Source: Nitrospirota bacterium | Lineage (GTDB): Bacteria; Nitrospirota; Nitrospiria; Nitrospirales; Nitrospiraceae | NCBI GenBank assembly: GCA_013388555.1 | Contig: JACAFD010000071.1 | Span: 1 to 34,355 of the forward strand | Direction: 5' to 3' | Length of the DNA: 34,355 bases | Shown: one piece after another, positions 28,044 to 34,355 of the stretch | Layout of the letters: every line of letters starts with the position of its first letter | Numbering within the stretch: the stretch's first letter is position 1 | The notes under the pieces: model-generated | Seen by the model: only the letters and a program-made list of their open reading frames with translations | The model's database searches: none | Told to the model about the DNA's origin: nothing | Position numbers and translations under genes: made by a program

Positions 28044-28411
28044 GCACAACCAATCTGCAACAGCGCCTGAACGATCTTTTCGGCTACATCCGCCAAGGCA
28101 AGATCATCGAGGCCATGAGTGAATTCTACGATAAAGACACAGTGATGCAGGACAACGCCAATCCTCCGACAAAGGGGTTAGCGGCGAACATCGAGCGAGA
28201 AAAACAGTTCATGAGCGGCGTCAAAGAATGGAAAGGGTTCAACGTCACGGCTCAAGGTGTGGGAGGCGACGCAACCTTTTACGAGTGCAGCCTGGACTTC
28301 ATTGCCACAGACGGGCAGCCGGTTCACATGGAGCAGGTCGTCGTGGCCAGGTGGAAGAACGGGAAAATCTTCCACGAGCGATTCTACTACGACACAGGTG
28401 CGACAAATTAA
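28040..28411 (+). CDS. SnoaL/NTF2-like fold protein
   Basis: 123 aa: LFGYIRQGKIIEAMSEFYDKDTVMQDNANPPTKGLAANIEREKQFM...VVARWKNGKIFHERFYYD; ATGA overlap with VOC. Confidence 0.8.
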   Translation: MSTTNLQQRLNDLFGYIRQGKIIEAMSEFYDKDTVMQDNANPPTKGLAANIEREKQFMSGVKEWKGFNVTAQGVGGDATFYECSLDFIATDGQPVHMEQVVVARWKNGKIFHERFYYDTGATN

Positions 28412-28486
28412 GGCATGATTCCCGGGGAGTCGTGAGTGTGGGGGGAATCAGACTCTACAATATGCTGATTGTCGAGGGAGTGTCCG

Positions 28487-29593
28487 ATGTCAGACGAACA
28501 ATGGACGGAGGTTGGAAGCGTTAGAGACCTGAAGAAAAAGCCCTTGCAGGAAGTCTCTTGCGGGAACACAACGATCGCATTGACCTATAAAGGCGGAGTC
28601 TTCTCCGCAATCTCGGGCGTCTGTAATCATGTCGGTGGCCCATTGGGTGAAGGTACCCTCGAAGGCGACTATGTCGTCTGTCCCTGGCATTACTGGAAGT
28701 TTCATCGCAAAACAGGTAAAGGAGAGCCGGGATACGAACAAGATCAGGTTCCGAGCTATACTACCAAGATCGAGAACGGCAGGCTCTATATCGACCTGTC
28801 GTCCGCGACGAAACGGAAGAAACAGTCGCATAAGCCTCATCCGCTCGCACGCCCGGTGTTGCGTCAGGCGGGCCCGATCCGGATTGTGGGAATCTCGACG
28901 ACGGCGATGACGCTCGACCATCCACGCTACAGCGGGTCGGATGCGCTGCTAGAGGCGGCGTTGGAGCACGCAGGAAGCGAGCTTCAGCTTGAAACCCAAT
29001 ACATCAAACTTCGGGAGCTGAGCTTTCGATGCTGCGAAGGTTTCTATTCGAAATCCGCCCAGGCCTGTACCTGGCCTTGCTCGATCACACAGATGGACCC
29101 GACCGATCAGCTCGATCGCGTGTACGAAGCGATCGTGCATTGGGCCGATGTGATTTTGATTGCCACGCCGATTCGCTGGGGGAACGCGAGCAGTTTGTAT
29201 TACAAGATGGTCGAGCGGCTGAACTGTATCCAGAACCAGGAGACCATCGCGAACAAGCATTTACTCAAGAACAAGGTGGCGGCATTCATCATCATGGGCG
29301 GGCAAGACAACGTCCAGGGTGTGGCTGGGCAACTCATGACCTTTTTCGCTGAAGTCGGGTGCCAGTTCCCTCAATTCCCGTTCATTGCCCATTCGAGGGG
29401 CTGGAGCGCTGAGGACATGGAACGGAATGTCAGCGAGGTCCAGAACAGCCGGGAACTGCGTGAAGGGGCGCAGGCACTTGTTGCACGAGCGGCAGGCATG
29501 GCAAGGCTCATGATCGGGGGTCAGATTCCTGAGCATGCGCTTGCCCGTGGCGGGCGCAAGGCGCATCAGCTCGATAGTGAGCCGACCGGGTAA
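28487..29593 (+). CDS. Rieske [2Fe-2S] domain fused to NADPH-dependent FMN reductase / iron-sulfur-flavoprotein-like domain
   Basis: Rieske motifs CNHVGG...CPWHYWKFH; flavodoxin-like IRIVGISTTA...ADVILIATPIRWGNASSLYYKMVERL; Cys cluster CCEGFYSKSAQACTWPC. Confidence 0.9.
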   Translation: MSDEQWTEVGSVRDLKKKPLQEVSCGNTTIALTYKGGVFSAISGVCNHVGGPLGEGTLEGDYVVCPWHYWKFHRKTGKGEPGYEQDQVPSYTTKIENGRLYIDLSSATKRKKQSHKPHPLARPVLRQAGPIRIVGISTTAMTLDHPRYSGSDALLEAALEHAGSELQLETQYIKLRELSFRCCEGFYSKSAQACTWPCSITQMDPTDQLDRVYEAIVHWADVILIATPIRWGNASSLYYKMVERLNCIQNQETIANKHLLKNKVAAFIIMGGQDNVQGVAGQLMTFFAEVGCQFPQFPFIAHSRGWSAEDMERNVSEVQNSRELREGAQALVARAAGMARLMIGGQIPEHALARGGRKAHQLDSEPTG

Positions 29594-29653
29594 CGTCGTT
29601 CGAGAGCCTCGATGGTTCGTCTGGATTGCCTCTCATCGCGTTAAGGTGTAGGA

Positions 29654-30100
29654 ATGAAAGCACACTACCTCGGCCATGTCGTTTTTTATGTGAAGGATCT
29701 CCAGCGCTCCCTGGAATTTTACCGTGACCTGATCGGGTTCCAGGACGTGGGCCGGATCTTCAACGGAGCCGCGGCGGCGCTCACATCGGGCCGCACGCAT
29801 CACGAGTTGCTGCTGATCCAGGTCGGTGACGCGCCGGGACCACCGCCTGGGAGGAGAATCGGGCTCTATCACATCGGGATTAAGGTCGGAGACAGCTTGG
29901 AGGAGTTGCGCGTAGCAAAAGGGGAGCTGGAGCATGCCGGTGTGGCGATCGACGGCATGAGCGATCACACCGTTAGTCAGAGCCTCTACCTGCGCGATCC
30001 TGACGGTAACGAGGTGGAACTCTATGTGGACGCAGACGAGTCAGTATGGAACAATAATCCGGCGGCAGTCCTGTCGCCCATCAAGCCGTTACGCTTGTAA
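29654..30100 (+). CDS. VOC family protein (catechol-2,3-dioxygenase-like)
   Basis: YLGHVVFYVKDLQRSLEFYRDLIGFQDVG ... LYHIGIKV ... SQSLYLRDPDGNEVELYVD. Confidence 0.9.
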   Translation: MKAHYLGHVVFYVKDLQRSLEFYRDLIGFQDVGRIFNGAAAALTSGRTHHELLLIQVGDAPGPPPGRRIGLYHIGIKVGDSLEELRVAKGELEHAGVAIDGMSDHTVSQSLYLRDPDGNEVELYVDADESVWNNNPAAVLSPIKPLRL

Positions 30101-30121
30101 CTTGTACAAGGAGGACTATTC

Positions 30122-30358
30122 ATGGCGAAACCACGCATCGCAGCCAACCAGCCCGCAGTACTTTCGTTGGACCCGGGGACCTACTACTGGTGCTTATGCG
30201 GACGCTCAAGGGACCAACCGTTCTGTGACGGATCTCATCAAGGAACCGGGTTTGAGCCGGTCGAGTTTACGTTGAATGAAAAGAAAGAAGTGGCTTTGTG
30301 CCAGTGCAAGCAGACCAAGACTCCGCCCTTCTGTGACGGAACGCACCAGACGCTCTGA
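30122..30358 (+). CDS. Double CDGSH iron-sulfur protein (mitoNEET-like)
   Basis: Two motifs: CLCGRSRDQPFCDGSH and CQCKQTKTPPFCDGTH. Confidence 0.95.
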   Translation: MAKPRIAANQPAVLSLDPGTYYWCLCGRSRDQPFCDGSHQGTGFEPVEFTLNEKKEVALCQCKQTKTPPFCDGTHQTL

Positions 30359-30512
30359 AAGTGTGAATCGAGTGTCAAAATGAAAATCGCGTTGATCGGT
30401 GCAACTAGAGTGGAGCGTCAAGCGCATATCCGGCAACCTTTCCGATCGGTTATTGAAGAGCGACAGACTCTGCCTGGAAGTCTCGATCACTCTCTGCTAA
30501 GGAGGAAGTAGC

Positions 30513-30647
30513 ATGGACTGGGAAGCACCGTCATTCGTGGAAGTGAAAATGGATGCCGAGATCAACTCGTATCAAGATGACTTTGCAGACAGGCCTGATA
30601 TCGAAGAGCCATCTGCAGAAGGGCCGGTTGTGACCGCCCCTCAATAA
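30513..30647 (+). CDS. pqqA: PQQ precursor peptide PqqA, 44 aa (absent from the supplied ORF track)
   Basis: MDWEAPSFVEVKMDAEINSYQDDFADRPDIEEPSAEGPVVTAPQ*; MxWxxP start, E16-x3-Y20 crosslink motif, strong SD AAGGAGG, directly before pqqB. Confidence 0.92.
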   Translation: MDWEAPSFVEVKMDAEINSYQDDFADRPDIEEPSAEGPVVTAPQ

Positions 30648-30665
30648 AATCGATGGGTGGATGTG

Positions 30666-31589
30666 ATGATCGTACGTGTCCTAGGGTCGGCAGCGGGAGG
30701 AGGATTCCCGCAATGGAACTGCGCCTGTTCTCAATGCCGAGGCGTGCGGGAAGGGCTGATCAACGCGAGCCCTCGAACGCAGGAATCGGTCGGTCTAAGC
30801 GCGGACGGTGAAGACTGGTTTCTCATCAACGCGTCTCCGGACATTCACTCGCAGATCGAGAGCTTCGGCCCACTCCATCCTGGGAAATCACGTACCACAC
30901 CCATCCAGGCGATTTTTCTGACCAACGGAGACCTGGATCACTGTTTGGGGCTCCTTTCGCTCCGAGAGAATCATCGACTTGTGATCTATTCCACGGAGTC
31001 TGTGCGTCGTGGATTCACCGACAGCAATGTCTTGTATCGAACCCTGCAACGCTTTGCCGGGCATGTGACCTGGCGAACGCTGAAACTAGGTGTTGAAGAG
31101 GCCATGCTGTGCGCAGACGGACGCCCGTCAGGTTTGACGGTGGAAGCCTTGGCCGTCCCGGGAAAGCCTCCCATTCATTTGGAAGGACTTGTCTCGCCTG
31201 GTGATCCGGAACTGAATGTGGGACTCAGGTTTCGCCAGTGTACCAACGGGCGAGTGCTGGCCTATCTCTCCGCTGTTGGCAGGATCACGACATCGGTCAT
31301 CGAAGGGTTGGCAGATTCGGATTGCGTCATGTTCTACGGCACCTTCTGGTCGAGCGATGAACTCTCCTCTCCGGGTTTCCTCAAGAAGTCAGCCGAGGAT
31401 CTTGCCCACTGGCCTGTCGGAGGTCAGACAGGGAGTCTTGCGATGCTCTCGACGATCACGACTCCTCGGCGAGTGTTCACTCACATCAACAACACCAATC
31501 CGATGTTGAGGGAAGATTCCACCGAGCGCAAGATCATTGAGGCAGCCGGATGGAACGTCGCGTGGGACGGGATGGAGATCAGGTTATGA
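30666..31589 (+). CDS. pqqB: PQQ biosynthesis protein PqqB
   Basis: MIVRVLGSAAGGGFPQWNCACSQCRGVREG ... SQIESFGPLHPGKSRTTPIQAIFLTNGDLDHCLGLLSLRE. Confidence 0.97.
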   Translation: MIVRVLGSAAGGGFPQWNCACSQCRGVREGLINASPRTQESVGLSADGEDWFLINASPDIHSQIESFGPLHPGKSRTTPIQAIFLTNGDLDHCLGLLSLRENHRLVIYSTESVRRGFTDSNVLYRTLQRFAGHVTWRTLKLGVEEAMLCADGRPSGLTVEALAVPGKPPIHLEGLVSPGDPELNVGLRFRQCTNGRVLAYLSAVGRITTSVIEGLADSDCVMFYGTFWSSDELSSPGFLKKSAEDLAHWPVGGQTGSLAMLSTITTPRRVFTHINNTNPMLREDSTERKIIEAAGWNVAWDGMEIRL

Positions 31590-32362
31590 AAGACGATCAA
31601 CAGCGAGTTCCACTTTCAAAGGAAGCCTTCGTGGAACGGCTCACGCGTGAAGGCTCCGCCCGCTACCATGACCATCATCCTTTCCACAAGCTCATGCACG
31701 AGGGAAGATTGACAAAGGTCCAGTTGCAACAATGGGTGCTGAACCGGTACTACTACCAAACGCGGATTCCGATCAAGGATGCCTTGATCGTGTCGAAGTC
31801 AGAAGACCCGAGCTTTCGACGAAACTGGCTCCACCGTATACAGGACCATGACGGGCAACAGGAAGGGGAAGGCGGACTCACGTCATGGCTCGAGCTGGCG
31901 CGAGGCGTGGGGCTCGACGCCGAGGAAGTCAGGAGTTTGCGGTCAGTGCTTCCTGGGGTCAGGCTCGCCTGCGACGGGTACGTGCAGTTCGTCCGCGATT
32001 CATCGCTTCTCGAAGCAGTGGGTTCATCACTTACCGAATTGTTTGCTCCGACGCTTATGGCCCGTCGCATCGAAGCTTGGAAGCACCATTATCCCTGGGT
32101 GAGCTCAGACGCACTGAGGTATTTTCAGATGCGTATAGCCCACGCCACCCTTGACTCGAAGCAGGCCGTGGAATTCGTCATTCAGCACGCCCTCACGCAC
32201 GAGTTGCAGGAACGCTGTGTGCGGGCCCTGATCAAGAAGGCGGAAATTCTGTGGCATCTGCTCGACTGCCTGTACCTGGCCTATGTCGAACCAGGACCGG
32301 AAAGAAAGAAGCCTGTCTATGACCAACGGCATGACCGGCGACATAGCCAGACCTCAGCTTAG
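31586..32362 (+). CDS. pqqC: Pyrroloquinoline-quinone synthase PqqC
   Basis: RYHDHHPFHKLMHEGRLTKVQLQQWVLNRYYYQTRIPIKDALIVSK ... WRRI/WLHRIQDHDG; ATGA overlap with pqqB. Confidence 0.97.
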   Translation: MKDDQQRVPLSKEAFVERLTREGSARYHDHHPFHKLMHEGRLTKVQLQQWVLNRYYYQTRIPIKDALIVSKSEDPSFRRNWLHRIQDHDGQQEGEGGLTSWLELARGVGLDAEEVRSLRSVLPGVRLACDGYVQFVRDSSLLEAVGSSLTELFAPTLMARRIEAWKHHYPWVSSDALRYFQMRIAHATLDSKQAVEFVIQHALTHELQERCVRALIKKAEILWHLLDCLYLAYVEPGPERKKPVYDQRHDRRHSQTSA

Positions 32363-32612
32363 TCTCAAAGTTCGGCTTCGTTTCGATCGGCGAACCGGTC
32401 ACTATCTACTTTTGTACCCTGAAACGGGTCTTGAACTGAGCAGAACCGCGACAGAGATTGTGCATCTCTGCACAGGAGAACGGACGGTCGACGAAATTGC
32501 GCAGTATCTGGCTCAAACTCATAGCGATATCTCTCTTGTTGAAATCACGCGGGATGTGTGCGACTTTCTCAAGGCCCTTGCGGGCCGCGGTCTGGTTCAA
32601 GGCTTCAAATGA
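32319..32612 (+). CDS. pqqD: PQQ biosynthesis peptide chaperone PqqD
   Basis: VRLRFDRRTGHYLLLYPETGLELSRTATEIVHLCTGERTVDEIAQYLA. Confidence 0.95.
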   Translation: MTNGMTGDIARPQLSLKVRLRFDRRTGHYLLLYPETGLELSRTATEIVHLCTGERTVDEIAQYLAQTHSDISLVEITRDVCDFLKALAGRGLVQGFK

Positions 32613-33712
32613 ATAACGAGTATCGTCCCTATACGTTAATCGCCGAGCTCACCTACCGGTGTCCGCTGCGATGTCCCTATTGTTCAAACCCTCTCGGCTA
32701 TGCCGGTTATGGAAATGAGATCGATACCGACACATGGCTTCGTGTCTTCCAGGAGGCGGAAGCACTTGGTGTAGTCCATCTCAACCTGACAGGGGGAGAG
32801 CCGTTGCTAAGGGATGACCTGGAACGGCTCATTGAGAGAGCGAGCCGGCTTGAGTTGTATACGAACCTGATCACCAGCGGCATGCCTCTGACCTTCGGGC
32901 GGCTGTCTCGGTTTGCGGCACTCGGACTCAATAGCGTGCAAGTGTCTGTTCAAAGTTCGGGGCCGACAGAATCAGACCGGATTGCCGGAGCACCCTCCTT
33001 CCACCGGAAGCTCGAAGTGATGCAGTGGGTCGCATCGCTCGAACTCCCGCTGACCATGAACGTCGTGCTCCATCGCGACAACATCGATGAAATCGAGGAA
33101 CTTATCGCTCTGGCCGAGCGCGTTTCCGCCGACCGACTCGAGCTGGCGAACGCGCAGTACCTTGGATGGGCTCTCAAGAACCGTGTGGCGCTCCTGCCGA
33201 CTCGCGAGCAGGTCGAAACCGCGCGAACCATTGCGTCTAAAGCAAGGGAGCGGCTTCGGGGAACAATGGAAGTGATCTTCGTCACGCCCAACTATTATTC
33301 GGTGCACCCGAAACCTTGTATGGATGGGTGGGGACGACGGTTCATTGTGGTGAACCCGGAAGGGCTTGCGCTACCCTGTCATCTGGCACACACGTTGCCC
33401 GGATTGCGTTTTGACAATGTCACGAAGCGCGACCTCGCAGATATTTGGCATCATTCAGACGGCTTTAATGAGTTCCGTGGAAACAGATGGCTACCCGACG
33501 TATGCCGGAACTGTGATCGTCATACCAAAGACTTCGGAGGATGTCGATGTCAGGCCTTTCATGTGACGGGGAACGCCTGCGCTACCGATCCCGCTTGTTC
33601 TCTCTCACCTGATCATGGCTTGATTGAATCTGCCCGAAGTCAGGCAAGTCAGTCGGCCGGTGTGCCGATACTGTTCGAATATCGGACAGGTCGAGGGTTC
33701 TCCCAAGCATGA
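32609..33712 (+). CDS. pqqE: PqqA peptide cyclase PqqE (radical SAM, SPASM)
   Basis: LTYRCPLRCPYCSNP (CxxxCxxC), NLTGGEPLLRDDLERL, C-terminal Cys-rich CRNCDRHTKDFGGCRCQAFHVTGNACATDPAC. Confidence 0.97.
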   Translation: MNNEYRPYTLIAELTYRCPLRCPYCSNPLGYAGYGNEIDTDTWLRVFQEAEALGVVHLNLTGGEPLLRDDLERLIERASRLELYTNLITSGMPLTFGRLSRFAALGLNSVQVSVQSSGPTESDRIAGAPSFHRKLEVMQWVASLELPLTMNVVLHRDNIDEIEELIALAERVSADRLELANAQYLGWALKNRVALLPTREQVETARTIASKARERLRGTMEVIFVTPNYYSVHPKPCMDGWGRRFIVVNPEGLALPCHLAHTLPGLRFDNVTKRDLADIWHHSDGFNEFRGNRWLPDVCRNCDRHTKDFGGCRCQAFHVTGNACATDPACSLSPDHGLIESARSQASQSAGVPILFEYRTGRGFSQA

Positions 33713-34224
33713 GCCGGCGTATGGATATCAGCCTGGTCATATTGCTCGTCCTCGTTGTCTGCCTCGGTTTGTTTGCTGTGGTAAGGGACCGCGCTCTGCC
33801 GTTGGAGGGGTTGTATGCAAGTGGCCGGCTGTTCGGGAGCGTCTGGATTGAACTGCTGTTGGGCTTCCTCATTGCGGGGCTTCTTGAAGTGCTCATCTCT
33901 CCCGATGAAATCACCGTGCGGCTGGGAACTGAATCCTCTACGAGAGGAATTCTTGTAGGGTGGCTAGCCGGCCTGGTGATTCCAGGAGGACCATATCTGC
34001 TCTTTCCCATTGCGGCGAAGCTCTGGACAGCCGGAGCGGCTCCCGGCGTCTTGATCGCGCTGATTACCGCAAAGTCCCTCGTCAGCCCGATCCGCATGCT
34101 GACCTACGAAGCTCCGCTGTTGGGTTGGCCCTTAACCCTTGCCCGTTGTTTGCCGGCTCTCTTCGTTCCTCCGATTATGGGCATACTGGGACAATGGGTC
34201 TTCAATCTATTCATGAGGAAGTAA
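33709..34224 (+). CDS. Half-size membrane permease (ArsP/DUF318-like)
   Basis: 171 aa, multiple TM helices (LLLGFLIAGLLEVLI ... GWLAGLVIPGGPYLLFPIAAKLW ...); ATGA overlap with pqqE. Confidence 0.75.
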   Translation: MSRRMDISLVILLVLVVCLGLFAVVRDRALPLEGLYASGRLFGSVWIELLLGFLIAGLLEVLISPDEITVRLGTESSTRGILVGWLAGLVIPGGPYLLFPIAAKLWTAGAAPGVLIALITAKSLVSPIRMLTYEAPLLGWPLTLARCLPALFVPPIMGILGQWVFNLFMRK

Positions 34225-34226
34225 TC

Positions 34227-34355
34227 ATGAACGCGGACCGCAGGAACAAAAGGAATACGATGAGTCGTGTCGTTGCGCTGGTATTTTCCTCGATGATCCT
34301 CTTTTTCGTCGAGAACCGGATCGATGCCGCCTCCCTTCCTCTCGATACGATCAAA
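34227..34355 (+). CDS. N-terminus of exported protein (truncated by window edge)
   Basis: MNADRRNKRNTMSRVVALVFSSMILFFVENRIDAASLPLDTIK...: signal peptide-like; 2 nt after the permease stop. Confidence 0.6.
   Translation, partial: MNADRRNKRNTMSRVVALVFSSMILFFVENRIDAASLPLDTIK

Noticed and set aside
1-34355. Search for CRISPR arrays, tRNAs/rRNAs, transposases, phage or defence genes
   Set aside because: No regularly spaced direct repeats, tRNA T-loop/acceptor pairs, transposase or integrase motifs, or known defence families seen by eye. The small excisionase-like HTH alone is not evidence of a mobile element.

Overview
This 34.4 kb window is gene-dense bacterial chromosome with no rRNA, tRNA, CRISPR array or intact mobile element that I can see. 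From gene content it is plausibly Nitrospirota-like, but that is inference only. The left and centre are mostly housekeeping: a partial MacB-type permease; a minus-strand comF/fmdB/HTH/mraZ/rusA-like block; an ABC ATPase with an embedded class-1A dihydroorotate dehydrogenase and a downstream FtsX-type permease; bioB; and a rplU-rpmA-obgE-proB-nadD-rsfS-lapB run. These are followed by a pal-like lipoprotein, a PilZ protein, msrA, methionine-salvage genes mtnB-mtnD-mtnC, ttcA, an LMW phosphatase, a zinc-metallopeptidase/ATP-grasp pair, an outer-membrane barrel protein and gpmA. The right end (about 25.7-34.36 kb) is the most interesting part. It is one co-directional, often overlapping array: pirin, FrnE/DsbA-like, VOC, SnoaL-like, a Rieske/iron-sulfur-flavoprotein fusion, a second VOC, a double-CDGSH protein, pqqA-B-C-D-E, a half-size membrane permease, and the start of an exported protein. 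pqqA (44 codons) and several other small ORFs are missing from the supplied ORF track. Other points to check are the apparently non-canonical or truncated start of rsfS, a heptamer tandem repeat at the nadD 5' end, a palindromic operator-like site upstream of the HTH-mraZ pair, and a 48-aa membrane microprotein.
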